Assembly (NCBI RefSeq): GCF_036906915.1
Contig: NZ_JBAKHX010000009.1
Location: forward strand, 1-64,000
DNA: 64,000 nucleotides
Source of the DNA: Phytohabitans sp036906915
Lineage (GTDB): Bacteria > Actinomycetota > Actinomycetes > Mycobacteriales > Micromonosporaceae
Direction of reading: 5' to 3'
The notes below the pieces were generated by a model. The model was not told the origin of the DNA, did not search any database, and was given only the letters and a program-made list of their open reading frames with translations. Shown piece by piece: positions 16,540 to 24,885 of this stretch. The translations under genes and the position numbers were made by a program. How positions within the stretch are numbered: position 1 is the first letter of the stretch; the number at the start of each line of letters is the position of its first letter.

Positions 16540-16941
16540 GTGACCACCGGAGTTTTCGTTGATCGTTTCGGGGCAGACGTGCTGGCCGGCATCGCTGTAT
16601 CGAGGAGAGGGCGCTCGATGCCGATCACGGCAGCGCCCTCTGTAGGCACCTCCCGATACCCGCTTTCCGGGCTCCTTGTGTGTGACAGCTGCGACCTTCG
16701 GTTGAGCCCACTCGTGGGTACGGACGGCCGGCGCTGTTACCGCTCGCCCTGCGGGTGCCGCCTAATGCCTGTGGACGCCGCCACTACGGAGCGGCTCACC
16801 TACGACGCGGTGGTCGGTCGGGGCGGCGCGCCGGCGGAGACACCGAACGGAGCCCAGTGGGCGGCGCTGTTTGGCCGCTGGCTGGCCGCTGTACGCGTGT
16901 GCACGCTGCCGGAGGAACTGGTGTTCGTCTGGCGCGCCTGA
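16540..16941 (+). CDS. Small protein with recombinase-type zinc ribbon
   Basis: A 133-residue protein starting at GTG 16540 behind GAGGGAGG. The middle part reads LSGLLVCDSCDLRLSPLVG and then CYRSPCGC, a four-Cys zinc ribbon very like the one in large serine recombinases, but the catalytic resolvase domain is absent. It may be a degraded recombinase fragment recruited as a small protein, or an independent zinc-ribbon protein. It lies 77 bp before the next gene. Confidence 0.6.
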   Translation: MTTGVFVDRFGADVLAGIAVSRRGRSMPITAAPSVGTSRYPLSGLLVCDSCDLRLSPLVGTDGRRCYRSPCGCRLMPVDAATTERLTYDAVVGRGGAPAETPNGAQWAALFGRWLAAVRVCTLPEELVFVWRA

Positions 16942-17017
16942 ACGCTAAATGCCGCGCTACGGGCGTAGCCGGCGGCTGCATCGAAGCGAGTTGACCGACT
17001 GGGAGGGGAGGCCTGAT

Positions 17018-17371
17018 ATGCCGCATCGCCAGATTCACCAGTGCACGGGGGCCGAACCCGGAGGGACCGTCGTACCGCCGTCCGCCGTGTACCGAGCGGG
17101 TCAGCCGGTGTGGGTCAACCGGCATGGCTGGTGGCCGGGGGTGACGCTGTTCGCCTCGCCGTCGGCCGCGGCGGTGCGGTACCGGTACAGCGATGGTCCT
17201 GGGACCGTCGTGGACACGGTGCTCCCGATGGACATCACGGTGCGGACCGAGCGGGATCCATGCGTGGACCGCGACTGGGACGACGTCGCGAAGGTGTCCT
17301 CACGTGGCGAGGCCGGCTGGGACCGGCACCCCAACACCGTGGTGCTCCTCTTGGGGACTGGGCCTTCGTGA
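17018..17371 (+). CDS. Unknown protein coupled to the conservon kinase
   Basis: A 117-residue protein of unknown function. I chose the ATG at 17018 because GGGAGGGGAGG lies just upstream. The Trp/Val/Arg pattern (PVWVNRHGWWPGVTLF, VRYRYSDGPG) suggests a small beta-barrel. Its stop overlaps the GTG start of the kinase-like gene by 4 nt, so it is part of the conservon operon and may be a dedicated partner. Confidence 0.7.
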   Translation: MPHRQIHQCTGAEPGGTVVPPSAVYRAGQPVWVNRHGWWPGVTLFASPSAAAVRYRYSDGPGTVVDTVLPMDITVRTERDPCVDRDWDDVAKVSSRGEAGWDRHPNTVVLLLGTGPS

Positions 17372-19800
17372 CCGAGCACCCGACACACGCGCGGCCGGGA
17401 CGGCGGCGGCCCTGGCTACGCAACAGACGCATCCGGACCAAGCTCGCCATCATCCTGGCGCTGCCAATCTTCGCGGTCACGTCGTTAACGGCGCTGACGA
17501 TCGTGTCGGCTGCTCAGCGGGCAACGGAGGCGGACCAGGCACGTGGGATGGTCGTCCTGGGCGGCACGGGCGCTCGGCTGGCGGAGCGGCTGCAGCAGGA
17601 GCGCGCGGCCGCGGCGTTGGTGTTCGCCGAGTCCAGCCGGGCTGAGGCTGTCGCCGGTTACCAGCGGGCAGCCGCCGCGACCGACTGGCTGGTCACTGAG
17701 TTCCAGGCCGAGCGCGCTCGCACCCGGCTGCCGGACACCGCCAGGTCGCTGCTTGCGCGGATCGACGACGAGCTGGCCGGCTTGGTGTCTCTGCGGCAGA
17801 AGGTCGTTGCGGCACCGGATGCGGTTCTGAGCGTCGTCGTTTTCCGGTATCGAGCGGTCATCGCGGACGTTCTTGCCTACCGGCAAGCGCTGGGCCAGGT
17901 CAGTGCGTCTGCGTCTACCGCGAACGGTCTGCGCGCCGCGGCGTCGCTGTCGCAGGCGATCGAGTCTCTGGGACAGTTGCAGACCGCCACCATCAGAACC
18001 CTCGCCGCCGGGCGACTCACTCCCGCCGGGCAGCAGGAGATCGTTGGCGCCGACACCGGTATCAGCGAGGCCCTGCAGGCGTTCAGTGATCTGGGGCCGG
18101 CTCATTGGCCGGCGGTGCTGAACACCAGGATCGGCGGCGGTCAGAAAATCCTCGAGTCTGAGCGGCTGCAGGGGGTCGCGACCCGGGCACAGCCCGGCGC
18201 GAGGCTTGAGCTGGATACGGATGCGCGCGGCTGGTCGACAGCGATCGCGGCCCGCATGGAGCTGATGCACGCCGTGGAGGCCAACCTCGACGGTGAGCTG
18301 CTGACCGCGGTCACCGCTGAGCGGGACGCGCAACTGCGAACGATCTTCGTCAACTCCGGTGGGGTCGGGCTGGTGGTGCTGATCGCGGTCGTCGTCGGGT
18401 GGTGGGTAGCCAAGTCCCTGACCGGATCGCTGACCCGGCTACAGGCCAGCGCGTTCGCTGTCGCGGTCCGTCGTCTGCCAGGAATGGTCCAGCAGCTGGA
18501 CATCGACCACGCTGACCCGCAGACGGTCCACCGGCTGGTGGAGGAGGCGGCCGCACCGATCCCTGTCGACGGCACTGACGAGGTGGGCAGGGTGGCTGAG
18601 GCGTTCAACCTGGTCACGAAGTCCGCGGCGCGGCTGGCCGGGGAGCAGGCTGGGCTTCGCGCCGCCGTCGGTGCGATGTTCGTTGCGCTGTCGCGGCGGC
18701 TGCAGCTGCGGGCGGACGCGATGATGGTGAGCCTCGACGGCCTGGAACGCGATGAGCAGGATCCGGAACGGTTGCGGAAGCTGTTCGTTTTGGACCACAC
18801 CGCCGTGCTGATCCGCCGGTTCATCGCGAACCTTCTGATCCTCGGCGGTGGCCTCGCGGGCCGGCCGCGCGAGGGCACCGAGCGGCTGCCCGCCGTTCTG
18901 CAGGCGGCGGGGCAAGGCATCGAGGCGTACGCGCGAGTGGACGTGACCGATGCCGACGACAACGTGCAGGTCTCCGGCCAGGTGGTCGACGAGTTGATCC
19001 ACATGTTGTCCGAGCTGCTCGACAACGCCGCCCATTTCTCTCCGCCGGAGACACGCGTCGAGATCGAGGGGCGGCGGGTCGGCGACCAGCTACACATCCA
19101 GGTCCGTGACCAGGGCATCGGCATGGGCGAGGCGGAACTGCGGGCGGCTCGGGAACGTGTGGCGAACCCGTTAAGGCTGGACCACCGAACGACGCAACAG
19201 ATGGGGCTGCCAGCGGTCGGCGCCGTCGCCCACCGTCTAGGGATCAAGATCGAGTTCCGGTCGCAGCCAGGGGCTGGGACGCGGGTCGACGTCACCGTCC
19301 CCAACAAATGGTTCACCAGCCAGGCACCCGTCGTGGAGCAGGAGACGACCGAGCTACGTGCCATCTCCGCCGAGGTGTCCGCGGCGCCGCCACCGACGTG
19401 GCCGCCACCTTCGCCGGCCGCGGCCCAGCCCACCGCCGAGCCGGTGATCTTCGAGCAGATGAGGAACGACCGGTCCTGGTTCCGCCCAGGCGACGGGGAT
19501 GGTGCCGCGCCGCCCGCCGAACGGGCACCCGTCGGCGCGGCGACAGCATGGGCCGCCGTGGCCAGCGCGACCACCCTGGACGTCTCGGCGGCCCCGGAGC
19601 AGCGCACTGCCTCCGGACTACCTATCCGCCAGCCTCGCCGGGCGGCGATGCCGCCAGCAAGCAGTCAGACCGCAGCGCCAGCGAAACCGGTGCCACGCCA
19701 ACCAGATCGGGTGCGAGCGCAGATGGCCGCATACCAACACGGGCTGACCAGGGCCGCACGGCGGCAAACCCACAACGTAGCGAGGACGACCGAACCATGA
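17368..19800 (+). CDS. CvnA-like sensor histidine-kinase-type protein
   Basis: An 810-residue membrane protein starting at GTG 17368. It has an N-terminal transmembrane helix (about 25-50), an extracellular nitrate/nitrite-sensing-like helical domain (about 50-325), a second transmembrane helix (about 330-352), a HAMP-like region and a HATPase domain with N-box LSELLDNAAHFSPPE (about 547) and G-box VRDQGIGM (about 580). A Pro/Ala-rich tail follows. No clear phospho-accepting H-box is seen, as usual for conservon CvnA proteins. It should signal to the roadblock protein and GTPase that follow. Confidence 0.9.
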   Translation: MTEHPTHARPGRRRPWLRNRRIRTKLAIILALPIFAVTSLTALTIVSAAQRATEADQARGMVVLGGTGARLAERLQQERAAAALVFAESSRAEAVAGYQRAAAATDWLVTEFQAERARTRLPDTARSLLARIDDELAGLVSLRQKVVAAPDAVLSVVVFRYRAVIADVLAYRQALGQVSASASTANGLRAAASLSQAIESLGQLQTATIRTLAAGRLTPAGQQEIVGADTGISEALQAFSDLGPAHWPAVLNTRIGGGQKILESERLQGVATRAQPGARLELDTDARGWSTAIAARMELMHAVEANLDGELLTAVTAERDAQLRTIFVNSGGVGLVVLIAVVVGWWVAKSLTGSLTRLQASAFAVAVRRLPGMVQQLDIDHADPQTVHRLVEEAAAPIPVDGTDEVGRVAEAFNLVTKSAARLAGEQAGLRAAVGAMFVALSRRLQLRADAMMVSLDGLERDEQDPERLRKLFVLDHTAVLIRRFIANLLILGGGLAGRPREGTERLPAVLQAAGQGIEAYARVDVTDADDNVQVSGQVVDELIHMLSELLDNAAHFSPPETRVEIEGRRVGDQLHIQVRDQGIGMGEAELRAARERVANPLRLDHRTTQQMGLPAVGAVAHRLGIKIEFRSQPGAGTRVDVTVPNKWFTSQAPVVEQETTELRAISAEVSAAPPPTWPPPSPAAAQPTAEPVIFEQMRNDRSWFRPGDGDGAAPPAERAPVGAATAWAAVASATTLDVSAAPEQRTASGLPIRQPRRAAMPPASSQTAAPAKPVPRQPDRVRAQMAAYQHGLTRAARRQTHNVARTTEP

Positions 19801-20195
19801 CACCCGAGCACAACTGGGGCTACCTGCTGGATCAGCTGTGCGGGCAGGTCCCTGGAATCAGCCACGCGATGGCGGTAACCGCCGATGGGCTCAAGCTCGC
19901 CTTGAGTCGCGGCTTGCCCGCCGACCGCGCCGATCAGCTGGCGGCGATCACGAGCGGGCTGGCATCGCTGACCAACGGCGCCGCGGACCTGATGGGCGCC
20001 GCGCCCGTGGAGCAGAACGTCACCGAGATGGCGGATGGCTATTTGATCGTCATGGCAATCGGTGACGGATCGAGCCTGACCGTGCTGGCCACAAAGCACT
20101 GTGACCTCGGCCAGGTCACCTATGAAATGGCGGTGCTGATCAACCGCGTGGGCGGCGCGTTGGTCCCGGCTCCGAGGACGCCGCACCGGTCATGA
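19797..20195 (+). CDS. Roadblock/LC7 protein (CvnB-like)
   Basis: A 132-residue roadblock/LC7 domain protein (WGYLLDQLCGQVPGISHAMAVTADG at the start). In conservons CvnB links the kinase-like CvnA to the CvnD GTPase, probably as a GTPase regulator. It overlaps both neighbours by 4 nt. In canonical conservons a DUF742 protein (CvnC) follows; here the GTPase follows directly. Confidence 0.92.
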   Translation: MTPEHNWGYLLDQLCGQVPGISHAMAVTADGLKLALSRGLPADRADQLAAITSGLASLTNGAADLMGAAPVEQNVTEMADGYLIVMAIGDGSSLTVLATKHCDLGQVTYEMAVLINRVGGALVPAPRTPHRS

Positions 20196-20809
20196 GCACA
20201 CCACAGGCAGCAGCGGGTTCGGCTAGCCCAGCGGGGACAGCCGCGGCCCGTGTCCACTCCGTGAAGATCGTCATCGCGGGTGGGTTCGGCGTGGGCAAGA
20301 CCACGTTCGTCGGCGCGGTCTCAGAGATCCGTCCGCTGCGGACAGAGGAGGTCATGACGGCGGCGAGCGTGGGCCTCGACGACACCAGCGCCGTTCCCAA
20401 TAAGGCGACCACCACCGTGGCGATGGACTTCGGGCGGATCACCATCGACAGCGCACTGATTCTCTACCTGTTCGGCACTCCCGGACAGACCCGCTTCTGG
20501 TTCATGTGGGACGAAGTGTGCCGGGGGGCTATCGGCGCCGTCGTGCTGACCGACACCCGCCGCCTCGAGGACTGCTTCTCGGTCATCGACTACATGGAAG
20601 AACGGCACCTGCCCTATGTGGTGGCGGTCAATGGCTTCGACGGTGCCCCGACCCACGAGACGGGCGAGGTGCGGCACGCGCTGGGCATCCCCGAGCAGGT
20701 GCCGCTGCTGCGCTGCGACGCCCGCGACCGCGACGAGGTCAGCCAAACCCTGATCGCGCTGGTCGAACACGTACTGGGCCAGCGTCTCACCCAACCCGCG
20801 ACGAGATGA
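20192..20809 (+). CDS. Conservon small GTPase (CvnD-like)
   Basis: A 205-residue Ras-like GTPase. G1 is GGFGVGKTT (about 30-38), the G3 region is LFGTPGQ (about 93-99), and VAVNGFDGA occupies the G4 position. It is the output module of the conservon. DUF742, which normally separates it from CvnB, is missing. Nine bases downstream the ABC transporter operon begins, suggesting the GTPase and transporter serve one sensing or uptake process. Confidence 0.92.
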   Translation: MSTPQAAAGSASPAGTAAARVHSVKIVIAGGFGVGKTTFVGAVSEIRPLRTEEVMTAASVGLDDTSAVPNKATTTVAMDFGRITIDSALILYLFGTPGQTRFWFMWDEVCRGAIGAVVLTDTRRLEDCFSVIDYMEERHLPYVVAVNGFDGAPTHETGEVRHALGIPEQVPLLRCDARDRDEVSQTLIALVEHVLGQRLTQPATR

Positions 20810-20817
20810 GGAGAAAC

Positions 20818-22011
20818 ATGACGCGACGACGAACGCGATGGCGCCTGGGCGCCGGGCTAGCGGCGGCCGCGCTGGCCATCGGGGGCTGTTCCGGATCCAG
20901 CCTCGATCCCGATGACCCGGCCGCCGCCGGCGGGCCGATCCACATCGGGCTGATGTGGCCGCAATCTGGCGTCTACAAAACGGTCGGCGACGACTTCGCC
21001 CGCGGCTGGCAGCTCTACCTGGACACCCACGGTGGCAAGCTCGGCGGCCGCGAGATCAGGACCACGGTCGTCGACGAGGCCGACGGAAAACAGTCCGCAC
21101 GCACCGGCATCAAGAAGCTGATCGAGCAGGACCGTGTCCGCGTGGTGGTGGGCACGATCAGCTCCGACGCGGTACAGGCGATCCACCCCGTGATCACCGA
21201 GAAGAAGGTCCCGTACATCGCGACGGGCGGACGTCCCACCACGCTGACCGACGTGAGCCACACCTGGCACACGTCGTGGCAGAACCGCGACGCCGGCAAC
21301 GCGATCGCGGATTACTTGCGCACGACTGTCAAAGGCCCGGTCTACGCGATCGGCCCGGACTACCAGGGCGGATGGGACCAGGTGAGCGGCTTCGTCGGTC
21401 CGTTCGTCGCCGGCGGCGGGAAGCTGGCCAACCCGGACGGCAAACCGACCTACACGCCGTTTCCTAACACGGACAACTTCCTGCCCTACATCAACGCGAT
21501 CGCGGCGACCGACGCCCAGGCGGTGTTCTGTTTCTTCGGCGGCACCAACGCGGTGAACTTCGTCAAGCAATACGACCAGTCCGGATCGAAGCTGCCGCTG
21601 TACGCGGCCGGGTTCACCACCGAGGGCGCCGTCCTGGCCGCGCAAGGGCCCGCCGCCGATGGCATCTACTCCTCGCTGAACTACGCCCCGGACCTGGACA
21701 ACGCCGCCAACCGCGCCTTCGCCAGCGCCTTCCAACAGAAGCACAACGCGATCCCGGACCTGTACAACGTCACCGCCTACGACGCCGCGCTGTTGCTGGA
21801 TCGAGCGATCGCCGACGCCGGCCCGAACCCGACCAGCGAGTCGATCAACGCGGCGATCAGCCGGCTCGGCGCGATCGACAGCCCTCGGGGCCAGTGGCGG
21901 TTCGGCACCGAGCATTCCCCGATCCAACCGTGGTACCTGCGCCAGGTCCGCCCGGACGGGCGTGGCCGCGCCAACGTCGTCGTCCAGACCCTCACCACCC
22001 TCGGCCGATAG
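20818..22011 (+). CDS. Substrate-binding lipoprotein of a Liv-type ABC importer
   Basis: A 397-residue periplasmic-binding-type lipoprotein: basic N-terminus, hydrophobic segment and lipobox AIGGC at about residue 24, then a type I binding fold (HIGLMWPQSGVYKTVGDDFARG). This is the LivJ/LivK/urea/amide-binding family. GAGGAG precedes the ATG at 20818. The ligand cannot be read from sequence; amino acids, amides or other small polar molecules are typical. Confidence 0.92.
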   Translation: MTRRRTRWRLGAGLAAAALAIGGCSGSSLDPDDPAAAGGPIHIGLMWPQSGVYKTVGDDFARGWQLYLDTHGGKLGGREIRTTVVDEADGKQSARTGIKKLIEQDRVRVVVGTISSDAVQAIHPVITEKKVPYIATGGRPTTLTDVSHTWHTSWQNRDAGNAIADYLRTTVKGPVYAIGPDYQGGWDQVSGFVGPFVAGGGKLANPDGKPTYTPFPNTDNFLPYINAIAATDAQAVFCFFGGTNAVNFVKQYDQSGSKLPLYAAGFTTEGAVLAAQGPAADGIYSSLNYAPDLDNAANRAFASAFQQKHNAIPDLYNVTAYDAALLLDRAIADAGPNPTSESINAAISRLGAIDSPRGQWRFGTEHSPIQPWYLRQVRPDGRGRANVVVQTLTTLGR

Positions 22012-22029
22012 CCACCCAGGAGACGCCTC

Positions 22030-22872
22030 ATGACCACCACCCCAGCACCGGACGTCGACGACGCCCCGCGATACACCTTCGACAACAGCCACGACCAGGA
22101 GGGCAAACGGCTGCTGTCGCTGCTGTCGGCCATCCTCGACGAGCACCACTCCATCGACGTGCTCACGCGTGTCGGCGTCACCCGCGGCTGGCGATGTTTG
22201 GACCTTGGCCCGGGCGCCGGCACCATCACCCACTGGCTGGCGAAGAAGGTCGGCCCCAGCGGCCACGTCACCGCGCTGGACCTGGACCCCCGCCACGTCA
22301 AGCCCGCCCCGAACGTGACCGTCGTCGCTGGCGATGTGCGCACCCTCGGCCTCGAACAGGCTCACTACGACGTCGTCCACGCCCGGCTGGTGCTGCTGCA
22401 CATCCCCGAACGGGAGAAGGTCCTCGACCGGCTCATCTCCGCGTTGAAACCCGGCGGCGTACTGGTCGTGTCCGACTGGGACGCCACCCACGACGACATG
22501 CTGCTGGAAGCGCCCACCGAGACCGCCCGCGAGGCGTTCACCGCGTACCAGAACGCGCTGCGGGCCACCCTGCGAGCCAACGGCGCCGACCTCGGTTGGG
22601 CCTGGCGAGCGCCACTGGCCATGCGGTCGGCGCAGCTCGTCGACGTCACCGCCGAAGAACACACCCGGCTGTGGGCCGGCGGGGAACCCGGCTGCCTGCT
22701 GCACGAGAGCAACTCCCGGCAGCTGGAAGGAGCTCTGCTCACCCACGGCGTCACCGCCGAGCAGCTGCGTGTGCTGCGGGAGGCGATGCACGACCCCAAG
22801 ACCCTCGCCTACTGCTACCGCATGTACACCACCGTCGGCTACCAGCCCAAGGGCTACCGGCCTCAGGCCTGA
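22030..22872 (+). CDS. SAM-dependent methyltransferase
   Basis: A 280-residue class I methyltransferase with the SAM-binding motif LDLGPGAGTITHWLA (about 58-72) and the acidic motif II VTALDLDPRHV. The substrate is unknown. It sits inside the transporter operon between the binding protein and the permeases, so it may modify the imported compound or a signal derived from it. Confidence 0.9.
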   Translation: MTTTPAPDVDDAPRYTFDNSHDQEGKRLLSLLSAILDEHHSIDVLTRVGVTRGWRCLDLGPGAGTITHWLAKKVGPSGHVTALDLDPRHVKPAPNVTVVAGDVRTLGLEQAHYDVVHARLVLLHIPEREKVLDRLISALKPGGVLVVSDWDATHDDMLLEAPTETAREAFTAYQNALRATLRANGADLGWAWRAPLAMRSAQLVDVTAEEHTRLWAGGEPGCLLHESNSRQLEGALLTHGVTAEQLRVLREAMHDPKTLAYCYRMYTTVGYQPKGYRPQA

Positions 22873-22907
22873 CGACCTGAGGGGAATTCGAGGTGGGGAG
22901 GCAACCA

Positions 22908-23033
22908 ATGCGGCGACGCACCGGCCATACCAGTGCGTGGCAGGGCGACACTGGCCACGCCGGCGTGCGCGCCGGCACCGGACGGGTCGGCGCGGAAGCG
23001 GCTTGGACGTCCGACGGGCGGGTGGGCTCGTGA
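22908..23033 (+). CDS. Possible 41-residue leader ORF coupled to livH-like gene
   Basis: An ATG at 22908 has an excellent ribosome-binding site (GGGGAGG), whereas the permease GTG at 23030 has a poor one. The ORF stops at TGA 23031-23033, overlapping the permease start (GTGA). It could be a translated leader that delivers ribosomes to the permease gene by coupling. The sequence (start MRRRTGHTSAWQ) is not recognised, and coding status is uncertain. Confidence 0.4.
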   Translation: MRRRTGHTSAWQGDTGHAGVRAGTGRVGAEAAWTSDGRVGS

Positions 23034-23890
23034 CGTACGCGGTAACCGCCGTGGATGGGATCGCGTTCGGGCTGCTGCTGTTCACCGTCGCGGCCGGCCT
23101 GACCCTGATCTTCGGCGTCATGGACGTGCTCAACCTCGCCCACGGCAGCCTGTACCTGGCCGGCGCCTACCTCGCGTACCTGCTCAGCGGCGGCGACCTG
23201 CTGAGGTTGGGCGCCGCGCTCGCCGTCGGCGTCGTTGTCGGCGCCGCCGGCGGCGCGGCCCTGGCCGCCGCGATGCGACCGATCGCCGGCCACGGTCACC
23301 TGGACCAAGCCCTGGCCACCCTCGGCATCGCGTTCGTGGCAGCGGACGGCTTCACCACCGGCTTCGGCGGCGCGCCGCTGCCCACCGACCCGCCCCGGCT
23401 GCTTGCCGGCAGCATCTCCCTGGCCGGGCACGGCTACCCGATCTACCGGCTGCTGTTCATCGCCATCGCCGGCCTGCTGGCCATCGGCCTGCACCTGGTC
23501 ATCACCCGCACCCGCCACGGCGTCATGCTGCGCGCCACCGTCGCCGACCCGGCCATGGCCGCCGCTACCGGCATCAACACCCGCCGGGTGCAAGGCGCCG
23601 CGCTGGCCGCGGGCGGTGTCCTGGCCGTCACCGCCGGGGTCCTCGGCGCGCCGCTGCTGGGCCCGGCGCCGGGCGTGGACACCACCGTGCTGGTGCTGTC
23701 GTTGATCGTGGTCGTCATCGGCGGCTCCAGCTCCATACCCGGCACTCTCGCCGCCGCGCTGGTCGTGGGCCAGGTCCAAACCGTCGGCGTCATCGTCGCG
23801 CCCTCCGTCGCACCGTTCGCGCTGCTCGCGGTCCTGCTCGTGACCCTGACCGCCCGCACCCGCACCCGGCCGGCGGTGAGGCCCGCGTGA
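23030..23890 (+). CDS. Liv-type ABC permease (LivH-like)
   Basis: A 286-residue membrane protein starting at GTG 23030 with about eight hydrophobic segments. It carries the LivH signature VMDVLNLAHGSLYLAGAY near residue 25 and the EAA-like loop region LRATVADPAMAAATGIN. It forms the membrane channel with the LivM-like protein. The stop overlaps the next start. Confidence 0.92.
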   Translation: MTYAVTAVDGIAFGLLLFTVAAGLTLIFGVMDVLNLAHGSLYLAGAYLAYLLSGGDLLRLGAALAVGVVVGAAGGAALAAAMRPIAGHGHLDQALATLGIAFVAADGFTTGFGGAPLPTDPPRLLAGSISLAGHGYPIYRLLFIAIAGLLAIGLHLVITRTRHGVMLRATVADPAMAAATGINTRRVQGAALAAGGVLAVTAGVLGAPLLGPAPGVDTTVLVLSLIVVVIGGSSSIPGTLAAALVVGQVQTVGVIVAPSVAPFALLAVLLVTLTARTRTRPAVRPA

Positions 23891-24885
23891 GCGTCGAGAG
23901 CACGACCGCCGAGCCGATGACCGTCGTTGACCCTGCCGGGCGGCAGCGTCACCCGCGGCCGCGGTCCGTCGGCGTCACCGCTGCCGTGGTGCTCACCGCG
24001 CTGGCCCTTCCCGCCGTCGTCGACGCCTACACCATCTCGATCGCCTCCACCGCGCTGGTACTGGCCACCCTCGCGATGAGCGCCCAGCTGGTGACCGGCG
24101 TGGCCGGGTTGCCGTCCCTTGGCCAGGCCGCGTACCTCGGGGTCGGCGCCTACACCGCGGCGCTGTTGGCAAACGCCGGCTACACCAACGGACCCACCCA
24201 ACTCGCCGCCGCCGCGCTGACCGGTGCGGCCGCCGCCGCGGTGACCGCGCCGCTGGTGCTACGCACCCGCGGCACCACCTTCCTGATGGTCACCTTCGCG
24301 GTCGCCGAGGTTGGCCGCACGGCGGCCAGCCAATGGGCGGCCATCACCGGCGGGGACGACGGGCTGCACACGCCACCGGTCACCGTCTGGCCCGGCACGG
24401 CACCGCTGCGCGTGGACGGCTACATCTACCTCTATGTGCTGGTCTGCTTCCTGGTCTTGGCCGCTCTGGTGGCGCTGCTGCTGCGCACCCGGCTGGCGCT
24501 GGTCCTGCGCGGCGCCGCCGACCACGAGCCACGTCTGGGTGCGCTCGGCCACCGCGTCACCGCCGCTCTGACGGCCGGGTTCCTCGCCGCCGGCGCCGTG
24601 GCCGGCGCGGGCGGCGCCCTGCTGGTGGCGGTGAACCGCTACTTGTCCCCAGCCGACATGGGCCTGGACGTGTCCGCCCTGGCTCTGCTCGCCGCGGCTA
24701 TCGGGGCGGGAAGCATGCGCGGCGCGGTCGCCGGCGCCGTCCTGGTGGTCGCTGTGCGCGACCTGCTGGGCACCGACACCGGCGGCCACGCCACCGCCGT
24801 GCTAGGCGCGGTGTTCCTGCTCGTCGCCTACCGGCGACCGGCCCAGGAGTGGCTGCGCACTCGCGTGCAGGGCGGGCGCCGATGA
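23887..24885 (+). CDS. Liv-type ABC permease (LivM-like)
   Basis: A 332-residue polytopic membrane protein starting at GTG 23887, overlapping the LivH-like stop. LivM features include GLPSLGQAAYLGVGAY and a stretch resembling the cytoplasmic coupling loop (LRGAADHEPRLGALGH). It is the second permease subunit of the importer. Confidence 0.92.
   Translation: MSVESTTAEPMTVVDPAGRQRHPRPRSVGVTAAVVLTALALPAVVDAYTISIASTALVLATLAMSAQLVTGVAGLPSLGQAAYLGVGAYTAALLANAGYTNGPTQLAAAALTGAAAAAVTAPLVLRTRGTTFLMVTFAVAEVGRTAASQWAAITGGDDGLHTPPVTVWPGTAPLRVDGYIYLYVLVCFLVLAALVALLLRTRLALVLRGAADHEPRLGALGHRVTAALTAGFLAAGAVAGAGGALLVAVNRYLSPADMGLDVSALALLAAAIGAGSMRGAVAGAVLVVAVRDLLGTDTGGHATAVLGAVFLLVAYRRPAQEWLRTRVQGGRR

Noticed and set aside
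17041..19800. 919-residue version of the CvnA-like protein.
   Set aside because: The extra N-terminus overlaps a well-started gene (17018-17371) in another frame; GTG 17368 gives the expected short cytoplasmic start and a GTGA overlap.
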